In this document: positions 1-7,320 of the stretch, one piece after another
Numbering within the stretch: position 1 is the stretch's first letter
Layout: each line of letters opens with the position of its first letter
NCBI GenBank assembly: GCA_964398855.1
Contig: CAYNOQ010000004.1
Coordinates: 1 to 64,000, forward strand
Direction of reading: 5' to 3'
Origin: Mariniphaga sp964398855
GTDB taxonomy: Bacteria; Bacteroidota; Bacteroidia; Bacteroidales; Prolixibacteraceae
DNA length: 64,000 bases
Made by a program: the position numbers and the translations under genes
Notes under the pieces: generated by a model
What the model saw: only the letters and a program-made list of their open reading frames with translations
What the model was told of the DNA's origin: nothing
Databases searched by the model: none

Positions 1-443
1 CCTTAGGGATCGCTATACGCCTTATTGCTACAAATATTCCGCTACGCTGTAGCTGCCATATTCCATTACACTGTAGCCACGATAAAAAGCACGAATCAAA
101 AGGTGCAGCGCACCGTTATCTTTGTAGCACAAAGAACATTATTCATGTAAAAGGTGCGTAGCACCGCTATCTTTGTAGCACAAAGAACATCATGCGTATC
201 AAAGGTGCGTAGCACCGTAACCTTTGCAGGCGCAACGGACAACCAATTGTAGCACAGCGAAGATTTGCGAGAAAAAAAACATATAAACACGGTTTACAAA
301 CCCGCGCCTGCGGGGATTTTTCAATAAATAAAATATTCCGGTGCGCTGCACCTTAGGGATCGCTATACGCCTTATTGCTACAAATATTCCATTACACTGT
401 AGCCGCGATAAAAAGCACAAATCAAAAGGTGCGTAGCACCGAA

Positions 444-508
444 ACTGTGTATTTTTGCTTTTGCAAAGCAAGGCACGGTTTGCAAAACCGCGCCAGCAGG
501 GGCACAGT
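444..508. repeat. Hairpin module inserted in the repeat array
   Basis: Compared with the first half of the array, this stretch is extra sequence placed right after a GGTGC-GTA-GCACC hairpin. Its ends are inverted (ACTGTG at 444-449, CACAGT at 503-508). Inside are two nested hairpins, TTGCTTT-TGC-AAAGCAA and CGGTTT-GCA-AAACCG. The inner part recurs at about 718-767 without the ACTGTG/CACAGT ends. It resembles a very small non-coding palindromic element; mobility is inference. Confidence 0.5.
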
Positions 509-717
509 AACCTTTGTAGCACAAAGAACATTATTCATGTAAAAGGTGCGTAGCACCGCTATATTTGTAGCACAAAGAACATCATACGTTTCAAAGGTGC
601 GTAGCACCGAAACCTTTGCAGGCGCAGCGGACAGTGGACAACCAATTGTAGCACAGCGAAGATTTGCGAGAAAAAAGAATATATGAACACGGGGTACAAA
701 CCCGCAGCAGCAATTTT

Positions 718-767
718 TTTTGCTTTTGCAAAGCAAGGCACGGTTTGCAAAACCGCGCCAGCAGGGG
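718..767. repeat. Second copy of the nested hairpin module
   Basis: Nearly the same string as 452-501: the AAAGCAA hairpin, the CGGTTT-GCA-AAACCG hairpin, then CGCGCCAGCAGGGG. It joins directly to the next dispersed repeat at about 768. Confidence 0.6.
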
Positions 768-876
768 AAATGCCACAAAAGCTTGCCTGCCTTTGGTAGG
801 CACCAAGACACAAAAATTCACAAAGATTCTTTTATTTAGGCTTAGTGAAATTTCGTGTCTGCCTACCTTTGGTAGG
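768..876. repeat. Dispersed intergenic repeat, copy 1
   Basis: Contains a TGCCTGCC-TTT-GGTAGGCA hairpin near 785-802, a low-complexity CACAAAG/CTTAGTGAAATTTCGTG stretch, and a CCTACC-TTT-GGTAGG hairpin near 862-876. The same word order recurs at 17174-17260, beside the second scaffold gap, so this is a repeated intergenic element and not unique sequence. Confidence 0.7.
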
Positions 877-917
877 AGGACAGGACGAGCAATGAGCCTG
901 GTTCTTCTTCGTCTTGA

Positions 918-980
918 AACCTGAAACTCGAAACCCGGAACTCCGAACTACGAACCTGAAACCCGGAACCCGGAACTCTG
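918..980. repeat. Degenerate heptanucleotide tandem array
   Basis: Nine consecutive 7-nt units follow the pattern AACYNNR (AACCTGA, AACTCGA, AACCCGG, AACTCCG, AACTACG, AACCTGA, AACCCGG, AACCCGG, AACTCTG) with no slip in register. The same unit, on the opposite strand (GGTTCCG), flanks the N gap at 17310-17409. It resembles the short tandem heptamer arrays (STRR) known from cyanobacterial genomes, though relatedness is not implied. Confidence 0.8.
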
Positions 981-981
981 A

Positions 982-1177
982 ATATCAGGAGAAGCATTTA
1001 CATCACACCATACAACTACACTGAATGAGTATCATTTTTTCGGGAATCATTATTTTGTGATTAGAGTAAAAGAAGAAAGGGGAAAGCTATGGACGCTCTT
1101 TGAAGATGATTTACAAACCCCTAACACAAAATCAATCATAAATACAGAAGATGCTTTCCCCTTTACGTTCTATTGCT
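982..1177 (+). other. Open frame without start codon, possible gene remnant
   Basis: A frame without stops runs about 64 codons and ends at TAA (1175-1177). It has no ATG, and its middle (EYHFFGNHYFVIRVKEERGK and following) looks protein-like. I recognise no family. An exact 12-bp inverted repeat lies within it (1076-1087 and 1153-1164). It could be the 3' end of a decayed gene cut off by the repeat array, or chance. The rest of 981-1375 shows no gene. Confidence 0.2.
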
Positions 1178-1283
1178 AAAAATAAAACCAAACATTAAAT
1201 CAATAGTAAATATAGCTATAAGCTAACCTAACCTGAAAGCTTTTTTACATCAAAAAGCACGGTTTTGCCCAAAAGGCAGCACG

Positions 1284-1320
1284 TTTTCCCAAAATGGGAA
1301 AATGAGTTCTATTTTGGGAC
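1284..1320. promoter_or_regulatory. Inverted repeat, possible operator upstream of rlmD
   Basis: TTTTCCCA-AAA-TGGGAAAA (1284-1302) is a perfect 8-bp inverted repeat, followed at 1311-1319 by a further half-site ATTTTGGGA. It lies about 45-80 bp upstream of the rlmD promoter and is not followed by a T run, so a protein-binding site fits better than a terminator. No cognate regulator is identified. Confidence 0.3.
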
Positions 1321-1363
1321 ACATTAAATAGACAGGAAGAATATTCCTGTTACCTATAAACAT

Positions 1364-1371
1364 TATCTTTG
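1364..1371 (+). promoter_or_regulatory. Bacteroidetes -7 promoter element of rlmD
   Basis: TATCTTTG matches TAnnTTTG. Only four bases separate it from the ATG at 1376, so a normal start site would give a leaderless or nearly leaderless mRNA. Confidence 0.55.
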
Positions 1372-1375
1372 CACC

Positions 1376-2782
1376 ATGGCACGGAAAAAGACAAAACCAT
1401 TTTACGAGCGGGTCAGGATTGAGGAGATCGGTGCGGAAGGCAAAGCGCTGGTCAGGATAAATGATCTGGTTGTGTTTGCAACTCAGGTTATTCCCGGTGA
1501 TATTGTTGATTTACAGGTAATCAAAAAGAGGAAGAACTTTCAGGAAGCCATAGTAACAAAGATTCATCAATATTCCAAAGACCGAATAGACCCATTTTGC
1601 AGCCATTTTGGTGTTTGTGGAGGTTGCAAGTGGCAGTTTCTCCCCTACCCCAAACAGCTGGAATATAAGCAAAAACAGGTTAAAGACCAGCTGACGCGAA
1701 TCGGGAGAATTGAACTCCCCGAAGTCTCCCCGATTCTTGGCTCCGAACAGAACAGATTTTACCGTAACAAGCTGGAGTTCACATTTTCCAATAAAAGATG
1801 GATTACCCAGCAGGAGATTGACGAAGAAAGTGAAATAACCAACTACAACGCCCTGGGGTTTCACGTGCCCGGCATGTTTGACAAAGTGCTCAGGATTGAA
1901 AAGTGCTGGCTCCAACCCGAACCCTCCAATGCAATCCGAAATTTCATCTTTGATTATGCTGTGAAAAACCGACTGCAATTTTTCGACATCAGGCAGCAGA
2001 CCGGTTTTCTGCGCACCCTGATTATCCGCACATCTTCAACCGGTGAGGTTATGGTCATTCTCTCCTTCTTTCAAAAATTAGAAAAGGAGATAAAAAAACT
2101 GCTTGATGAAATACGTGACAATTTTCCTGAAATAACTTCACTTCAGCATGTTATAAACCAAAAAGGGAATGATACCATCACCGATCAGGAAATAATCCTT
2201 CACTCGGGAAGAGCTTTTATTTTTGAAGCAATGGAGGATTTAAAATTTAAAATCAGCCCGAAAAGTTTCTATCAAACCAATTCGGAGCAGGCATACCAAC
2301 TCTATAAAATTGCGCTTCAATTTGCCGGACTCACCGGCAGTGAAACCGTTTACGATCTCTACACAGGAACGGGAACCATTGCAAATTTTATTTCGCGGAA
2401 AGCAAAAAAGGTGATCGGCATTGAGTATGTTCCCGAGGCAATTGCCGATGCCAATGAGAATGCGTCAATCAATCAAATCACCAATACAAATTTTTTCACC
2501 GGCGACATAAAAGATATGCTCACCCCGGAATTTGTCAGGAAAAACGGTTTGCCGGATGTCGTCATCACCGATCCGCCACGTGCAGGAATGCACGCTGACG
2601 TAATCCGTGCGATTATAGATATATCTCCGCGAAAAATTGTCTATGTGAGCTGTAATCCGGCAACCCAGGCAAGAGACATTTCCATTTTGGATGAGAAATA
2701 CAAAACCACAAAAGTTCAGCCTGTTGATATGTTTCCACACACCCATCATGTTGAGAACGTTGTACTGTTAGAGAGAAGATAA
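1376..2782 (+). CDS. rlmD: 23S rRNA (uracil-C5)-methyltransferase RlmD/RumA family
   Basis: SAM-dependent enzyme that makes 5-methyluridine in 23S rRNA in the cytoplasm. An N-terminal TRAM-type RNA-binding domain (about residues 5-65) is followed by the family's iron-sulfur cysteines C75, C81, C84 and C177. The SAM-binding loop is DLYTGTGTI (about 328-336), the DPPRAG motif is at about 399-404, and the catalytic cysteine is C426 in YVSCNPAT. The 468-residue length is normal for the family. The start at ATG 1376 leaves the whole TRAM domain intact. Bacteroidetes usually carry one or two members, and the exact uridine (1939 or 747) cannot be fixed from sequence alone. Monocistronic here, with its own promoter just upstream. 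Confidence 0.9.
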   Translation: MARKKTKPFYERVRIEEIGAEGKALVRINDLVVFATQVIPGDIVDLQVIKKRKNFQEAIVTKIHQYSKDRIDPFCSHFGVCGGCKWQFLPYPKQLEYKQKQVKDQLTRIGRIELPEVSPILGSEQNRFYRNKLEFTFSNKRWITQQEIDEESEITNYNALGFHVPGMFDKVLRIEKCWLQPEPSNAIRNFIFDYAVKNRLQFFDIRQQTGFLRTLIIRTSSTGEVMVILSFFQKLEKEIKKLLDEIRDNFPEITSLQHVINQKGNDTITDQEIILHSGRAFIFEAMEDLKFKISPKSFYQTNSEQAYQLYKIALQFAGLTGSETVYDLYTGTGTIANFISRKAKKVIGIEYVPEAIADANENASINQITNTNFFTGDIKDMLTPEFVRKNGLPDVVITDPPRAGMHADVIRAIIDISPRKIVYVSCNPATQARDISILDEKYKTTKVQPVDMFPHTHHVENVVLLERR

Positions 2783-2785
2783 AAA

Positions 2786-2899
2786 CCGGCAGAGCCGGCA
2801 AACGGAGTGCTGCCGAATAATCTGGCGGAACAGGAGGCAGCATGCTAATTTTCAACAAATTTCGGGTTATTAACCACTCACCACGGTTGCGAACAACCG
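2786..2899 (+). other. Two GC-rich hairpins after rlmD
   Basis: CCGGC-AGA-GCCGG (2786-2798) and CGGTTG-CGAA-CAACCG (2884-2899, with a GNRA-like loop) lie between rlmD and the next gene. Neither has a U tract, so they are not classical intrinsic terminators; they could protect the rlmD 3' end. Confidence 0.35.
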
Positions 2900-2949
2900 G
2901 CTGTGCAAAACTTCATGGGAAAAAGATAAAAAGGTGCATTGAAATTACA

Positions 2950-2957
2950 TATATTTG
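2950..2957 (+). promoter_or_regulatory. Promoter -7 element of the SPOR lipoprotein gene
   Basis: TATATTTG matches TAnnTTTG, 25 bases ahead of the ATG. No clear TTTG -33 element. Confidence 0.45.
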
Positions 2958-2982
2958 TACCGAATCATGAAATTTTAAAAAA

Positions 2983-3471
2983 ATGAAAAAGATACTTGTA
3001 ATCGTTGGAGTACTCATTATGGCATTTACAGGCTGTAAATCAAAGAAACAGATGGCGCAATCGCCCTACACAACCGATCCTTCCACTCAGCCAAAAGTAT
3101 TCACCGTTCCGGCAAGCGAATCACAACCGCAGCCACAGGCCGTCCAGCAGACGGCTCCTCCGGCAGCAAACGATCAGATTTCCATGCGCAAAGAGCAGAT
3201 TTCATTCACCCAGCAGGAAGATAAGGCTCAAAATGAAGCCAATAACTTTTTCGTTATTTTAGGCTCATTCAGTCAGCTCGACAATGCAAAAAATTACCGG
3301 GAAACACTTCTGGGTAAAGGCTTTACACCTATTATTCTGCACAGCGAAACCGGTTACTATCGTGTTTGTGTAAATTCTTACCAGCAGGAGGGTGAAGCCC
3401 GCACACGGATTTCTCAAATTCGCCAGTCCTATCCCGAATACTCGGATGTATGGCTGCTGATCAAGGACTGA
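2983..3471 (+). CDS. SPOR-domain lipoprotein
   Basis: A short signal peptide ends in a lipobox (AFTGC, lipidated Cys18), so the mature protein should sit on a membrane facing the periplasm. A Pro/Gln-rich linker (about 25-75) leads to a C-terminal SPOR domain (about 83-160: NFFVILGSFSQLDNAKNYRE and onward). SPOR domains bind denuded glycan strands of peptidoglycan, often at division sites. The length of 162 residues fits a one-domain SPOR lipoprotein. Flanked by its own promoter and a strong terminator, so probably transcribed alone. The specific septal partner is unknown. Confidence 0.8.
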   Translation: MKKILVIVGVLIMAFTGCKSKKQMAQSPYTTDPSTQPKVFTVPASESQPQPQAVQQTAPPAANDQISMRKEQISFTQQEDKAQNEANNFFVILGSFSQLDNAKNYRETLLGKGFTPIILHSETGYYRVCVNSYQQEGEARTRISQIRQSYPEYSDVWLLIKD

Positions 3472-3493
3472 TAAAGAAGACATTAAGTAAAGG

Positions 3494-3518
3494 AAGCCGC
3501 ATTTAGCGGCTTTTTTTC
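3494..3518 (+). terminator. Intrinsic terminator after SPOR lipoprotein
   Basis: AAGCCGC-ATTTA-GCGGCTT stem-loop followed by a run of T. Confidence 0.85.
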
Positions 3519-3549
3519 TGCCTCATCCAAACCAATTCTCCCCAAAACC

Positions 3550-3649
3550 NNNNNNNNNNNNNNNNNNNNNNNNNNNNNNNNNNNNNNNNNNNNNNNNNNN
3601 NNNNNNNNNNNNNNNNNNNNNNNNNNNNNNNNNNNNNNNNNNNNNNNNN
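3550..3649. other. Scaffold gap (100 N)
   Basis: Exactly 100 unknown bases, the conventional placeholder for a gap of unknown length. The flanking sequence is intergenic. Confidence 0.95.
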
Positions 3650-3673
3650 AAGCCGATTTTAAAAAATGAGTAG

Positions 3674-3681
3674 TACCTTTG
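3674..3681 (+). promoter_or_regulatory. Promoter -7 element of dCMP deaminase/S41 operon
   Basis: TACCTTTG matches TAnnTTTG, 27 bases ahead of the ATG at 3709. Confidence 0.5.
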
Positions 3682-3708
3682 CAAAGTGTTTGTTGAAAAA
3701 TATTTAAG

Positions 3709-4152
3709 ATGGAACAGGAAATAAAACAGAAATTACTGGATCAGCGATACCTGAAAATGGCAATGATCTGGGCGCAAAACTCCTATTGCAAACGAAGGAA
3801 AGTCGGTGCGCTGATTGTTAAAGACAAGATGATTATTTCAGACGGGTATAACGGCACCCCTTCGGGATTTGAAAATATTTGCGAAGACGAAAACAACAAC
3901 ACCAAACCATACGTTTTACATGCCGAAGCGAATGCCATCACCAAGGTGGCAAAATCGGGAAACAGCAGCGACGGCGCAACACTTTATGTTACTTCTTCGC
4001 CTTGCCTTGAATGCTCAAAGCTGATTATTCAAGCCGGAATAAAGCGGGTTGTTTTCACTGAAAACTACCGGTTGGAAGATGGGATAAACCTGCTGAAACG
4101 GGCAAAAATTGATGTAGAACAGATAGATTTGGACACTTTAGAAAAGCAATAA
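3709..4152 (+). CDS. dCMP deaminase (ComEB-like)
   Basis: Zinc enzyme of the cytidine/deoxycytidylate deaminase fold that converts dCMP to dUMP and so feeds thymidylate synthesis in the cytosol. The zinc site is complete: HAEAN (His71, catalytic Glu73) and PCLEC (Cys99, Cys102). The 147-residue length is normal for bacterial dCMP deaminases. The stop codon abuts the ATG of the next gene with no spacer, so the two are very likely co-transcribed and perhaps translationally coupled, though their functions do not obviously connect. A ComE-operon role in competence is not implied. Confidence 0.9.
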   Translation: MEQEIKQKLLDQRYLKMAMIWAQNSYCKRRKVGALIVKDKMIISDGYNGTPSGFENICEDENNNTKPYVLHAEANAITKVAKSGNSSDGATLYVTSSPCLECSKLIIQAGIKRVVFTENYRLEDGINLLKRAKIDVEQIDLDTLEKQ

Positions 4153-5790
4153 ATGAATAAAAGAATAAGATTAATACTTCCCTTACTGATAGCTGCATCG
4201 GTTGCTGTCGGAATTATCATCGGCAATTTGCTCATGCGAAACAGCCAGCCTGCGGTTCGTTCACCCATCGGGCAGTCGCGCCCCAACAAGCTCACCACCA
4301 TCCTGAAACTTATTGAGAGCGGCTATGTGGACAGCGTAAATACGGGTGAAATTATCGAAAAAGCTATTCCGGGAATTCTTGAAAACCTTGACCCGCACAC
4401 TGCATATATCCCTGCAAGAAACATGAAAGAGGTGCAGGAGGAGATGCAGGGAAATTTCTCAGGAATCGGGGTGCAGTTCTCCATTCAGGAAGATACAGTG
4501 CGCGTTATTGAAGTTGTTCCGGGAGGACCTTCAAATCAGGTCGGAATTCTGCCCGGCGACCGGATAGTTACCGTCAACGATTCGCTTATTGCAGGAGTGA
4601 GTATTCAGAATGCCAGTGTTTTAAACCTGCTCCGGGGCGAAAAGAACACCAAAGTGATTGTGGGAATCATCCGGAGAGGAAACAAATCGCCGCTGGAATT
4701 TGAAATCACCAGAGACGACATACCCATTATCAGCGTGGATGTTTCCTATATGATTGATCAGGAGACAGGTTTCATAAAGGTTTCCCGTTTTTCGGAAAAA
4801 ACCTATCAGGAATTTATGGAAGGAATGCAAAAACTGAGCACGGCAGGTGCTGAAAAAGTGATTGTTGATTTGAGGCAAAATCCCGGCGGGTCGCTGGCAA
4901 GTGTCCTGCAGATTGTGGATGAGTTTCTGGAAAAAGGAGAGCCGATTCTCTATACTGAAGGTCTTAATCAGCAGAAGAAAACATTCAATGCTTCCGGCAA
5001 AAACCGGTGGAAGGATAAAAATATTTACGTGCTGATTGATGAGTTTTCGGCATCGGCAAGTGAAATTTTTGCCGGCGCCTTGCAGGATAATGACCGTGCG
5101 CTGATTATTGGCAGGCGCTCCTTCGGAAAAGGGTTGGTACAGGAGCAGATTCCGCTGATGGACGGCTCTTCGCTGCGGCTTACCGTGGCAAGGTTTTACA
5201 CACCCAGCGGGCGCTGCATCCAGAAATCCTATGAAGAGGGGAACGATGAATATTACCACGATTTATACACCCGGTTCAGCCATCTGGAACAGCTTTTTGC
5301 AGACAGCATCCATTTTAACGACTCCCTGAAATATCAGACAAAATCGGGAAGAACGGTTTATGGCGGCGGCGGAATAATGCCCGACGTGTTTGTACCCATG
5401 GATACCACGGGAGGCTCCGATTATTTTAATAAAATATACCGGAAGGGACTAATTTACACCTTTGCCTATGCATATTCGGACAATAACCGCGAAAAGCTCT
5501 CAGTATTGGGCACAGCCGCTGAATTCGAAAATTATCTGAACAGACAAAACATATTGGATGAATTTGTCGCTTATGCAGAGGAGAAGGGAATTCCAAAAGA
5601 CAAAAAAGGGATAGCCGATTCCGGCAAGATTTTAAACACCCAGATAAAGGCATATATAACCCGCAACATCATTGGGGAAGAGGGTTTCTACCCGATCATC
5701 AGCAAAATTGACAATACCTTGCAAAAAGCGTTGGAAATGTCAAAACAGAATCTGTTGGTAGAAAATTTAACTTCGAGTAGCCCGGAGTGA
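4153..5790 (+). CDS. S41 family C-terminal processing peptidase (CtpA/Prc-like)
   Basis: Membrane-anchored periplasmic serine protease that degrades or trims proteins at their C termini. An N-terminal transmembrane segment (about 7-27) is followed by a PDZ domain (about 90-180, GIGVQF...GGPSNQVGILPGDRI). The Ser/Lys catalytic dyad is S301 in FSASASE and K326 in FGKG, with the usual 25-residue spacing. The C-terminal half extends to 545 residues, as in Bacteroidetes Ctp proteins. It starts immediately after the dCMP deaminase stop codon and probably shares its transcript. The substrate is unknown; cell-envelope lipoproteins or peptidoglycan hydrolases are typical for the family. Confidence 0.9.
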   Translation: MNKRIRLILPLLIAASVAVGIIIGNLLMRNSQPAVRSPIGQSRPNKLTTILKLIESGYVDSVNTGEIIEKAIPGILENLDPHTAYIPARNMKEVQEEMQGNFSGIGVQFSIQEDTVRVIEVVPGGPSNQVGILPGDRIVTVNDSLIAGVSIQNASVLNLLRGEKNTKVIVGIIRRGNKSPLEFEITRDDIPIISVDVSYMIDQETGFIKVSRFSEKTYQEFMEGMQKLSTAGAEKVIVDLRQNPGGSLASVLQIVDEFLEKGEPILYTEGLNQQKKTFNASGKNRWKDKNIYVLIDEFSASASEIFAGALQDNDRALIIGRRSFGKGLVQEQIPLMDGSSLRLTVARFYTPSGRCIQKSYEEGNDEYYHDLYTRFSHLEQLFADSIHFNDSLKYQTKSGRTVYGGGGIMPDVFVPMDTTGGSDYFNKIYRKGLIYTFAYAYSDNNREKLSVLGTAAEFENYLNRQNILDEFVAYAEEKGIPKDKKGIADSGKILNTQIKAYITRNIIGEEGFYPIISKIDNTLQKALEMSKQNLLVENLTSSSPE

Positions 5791-5820
5791 TTCTTTCTTC
5801 TTGAAGCGTTGAAAACTGCG

Positions 5821-6183
5821 CTAAAGAGTGGGATAAAACGCATCGGGGAAATGCTCTAACTCATGGCTGGTTTTGAAAAAAATTACCGTAATCACATCAA
5901 AGCGGGTATCCAAGTGAAGGTTTTTTGCAAAAATGTATGCTTCGGTGGCTTCCACAATATTTTTGATTTTGGCATTGGTAACCGCTTCTGAAGGGTGCTC
6001 GTAACGGATTCCGTTTCTCGACTTCACTTCAATAACAACTAACTGGTCGCCATCCTGTGCAACGATATCCAGCTCAAGATGCCCGTAATGCCAATTGGTC
6101 TCCAGTATTTTATATCCCAGTCCCGAAACATACTTTTGCGCATATTCCTCTGCAATTCTCCCAATCTCTTTTGCTGAAACCAT
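5821..6183 (-). CDS. YraN/UPF0102 family endonuclease-like protein
   Basis: Small protein (120 residues) with the restriction-endonuclease-like core of the YraN family. The signature runs from NWHYGHLELDIVAQDGDQLV into IEVKSR: acidic residues Glu37 and Asp39 followed by the ExK pair Glu52/Lys54, the PD-(D/E)xK layout. The family is widespread and often sits next to rnhB or ribosomal genes; its substrate is not settled. Here it is convergent with the S41 protease and 78 bases downstream of the LD-carboxypeptidase on the same strand. Confidence 0.8.
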   Translation of the reverse strand: MVSAKEIGRIAEEYAQKYVSGLGYKILETNWHYGHLELDIVAQDGDQLVVIEVKSRNGIRYEHPSEAVTNAKIKNIVEATEAYIFAKNLHLDTRFDVITVIFFKTSHELEHFPDAFYPTL

Positions 6184-6261
6184 TTTGTTGTTTTATTAAT
6201 TTTTCACAAAAAACTCTGTCGCTCATAGCTGAATGTCTGCACATTACCGCACACTTCACTT

Positions 6262-7194
6262 TCAGACTACAGGAAGTGGTGAAGTCAGTGGCAACTGTTG
6301 CAACCTGCTTCTGTTCTTACTCACATCAAGTTCCCAGATTCTGCCAAAAGTGAGTGGCAGGTTTTTCTCTTCATGCCCTGCCGGAAATCCGAAGCTAACC
6401 GGAAAATCATATTCTTCAACTGCCTGAGCAACAATTTCATTAACGGTTAAGCCAAAAGGTTGTTCATTATCTTTAACTCCGGTGAAATCTCCGACAATCA
6501 AGCCGGCAAGTTTTTCAAACTTTCCGCTCAGTTTCAGCTGGTGGATCATCCGGTCGATATGGTATAGATACTCGTCCGTCTCTTCCAAAAAGAGAATTTT
6601 CCCGGCTGTATCCAATTCCAAACCGGTTCCCTGCATTCCCGAAATCACCGACAGGTTCCCGCCAATCAGTTCACCGACAGCTTTCCCCGGGCGATTTTCA
6701 GCAACAGGCGCAGTGTAATAAGTCAGATCGGCTCCGGTCAGCAGCTGTATCAGCGACTCCAGATTCTCATTGGGTTTGCCGGCTTCGTTAAAGAAAAAGC
6801 GGGGCATTGCCCCATGAATTGAAGCTATGCGATTCCGATTCAGAAGCAGATGCAAAATTGTAATATCGCTGAACCCTACTAACCATTTTGGGTGGCTGAA
6901 AAATCCGTCTAAGTTCAGCTTATCAATGATGCGTACGGTTCCGTAACCGCCACGCGAGCAAATAATTGCCGACACTCCCGGGTCGTCAAAAGCGGACTGA
7001 AGATCGTCAAGTCGCTCCGAATCGGTTCCGGCAAACCGGAAGTGACTACCAAAAACATGGTTGCCCAACCCGGGACGGTAGCCTTGTGCAGAAAGCCACT
7101 CCACAGCCCGATAAATGTATTCCTCTTCCACCTTTCCTGCTGGCGAGACAATTTTGATTTTATCACCCGGTTTCAAAGATGACGGTACTATCAT
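6262..7194 (-). CDS. LD-carboxypeptidase (S66 family, LdcA-like)
   Basis: Cleaves the L,D bond to the terminal D-Ala of murein tetrapeptides during cytoplasmic peptidoglycan recycling. The S66 catalytic triad is visible: nucleophile Ser109 in GFSDIT, Glu204/205 in LFLEETDE, and His274 in AGHEEKNLPLTFG, with spacing close to that of characterised LdcA. The CSRGGYGT segment near residue 80 is also typical. No signal peptide, as expected, and the length of 310 residues is standard. It follows the histidine kinase gene by about 126 bases on the same strand and may be read from an upstream transcript. Confidence 0.88.
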   Translation of the reverse strand: MIVPSSLKPGDKIKIVSPAGKVEEEYIYRAVEWLSAQGYRPGLGNHVFGSHFRFAGTDSERLDDLQSAFDDPGVSAIICSRGGYGTVRIIDKLNLDGFFSHPKWLVGFSDITILHLLLNRNRIASIHGAMPRFFFNEAGKPNENLESLIQLLTGADLTYYTAPVAENRPGKAVGELIGGNLSVISGMQGTGLELDTAGKILFLEETDEYLYHIDRMIHQLKLSGKFEKLAGLIVGDFTGVKDNEQPFGLTVNEIVAQAVEEYDFPVSFGFPAGHEEKNLPLTFGRIWELDVSKNRSRLQQLPLTSPLPVV

Positions 7195-7320
7195 TTTCTA
7201 AATTTAAATTTATACTGAATAGCAATCCCGCAATTTACAAAAACCTGAATGAAAATAGCAAAAATTTATTTGTGACTGCCGGAAAGAAAATTCAAAAAAT
7301 GAATCAATTTTTGATTGATT

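Larger units (their letters stand above)
1..769. repeat. Mosaic array of short hairpin repeats
   Basis: The core element is a 13-bp palindrome GGTGC-N3-GCACC, seen at 102-114, 153-165, 204-216, 340-352, 428-440, 545-557 and 596-608. Neighbouring copies are spaced exactly 51 bp apart (102/153/204 and 545/596). Between them lie CTTTG-TAGCA-CAAAG hairpins. A longer unit is duplicated: 1-40 is repeated at 351-390, and the block from about 65 to 300 is repeated from about 391 to 700 with one insertion. Open frames across this stretch on both strands consist of the repeats themselves and share the same translated words, so I do not call them genes. Confidence 0.85.

Noticed and set aside
1..769. 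CRISPR array
   Set aside because: Repeat spacing is regular in part, but the intervening sequences are themselves repeats and not unique spacers, and no cas genes are present.
96..924. Several overlapping open frames of 64-129 codons across the first kilobase
   Set aside because: All are translations of the hairpin repeats; different frames share the same words (e.g. VLRTF, CWRGFANRALLCKSK), with no domains or start signals.
4621..5259. 212-codon minus-strand frame opposite the S41 protease
   Set aside because: Shadow of a complete, well-supported gene on the plus strand; no domain of its own.
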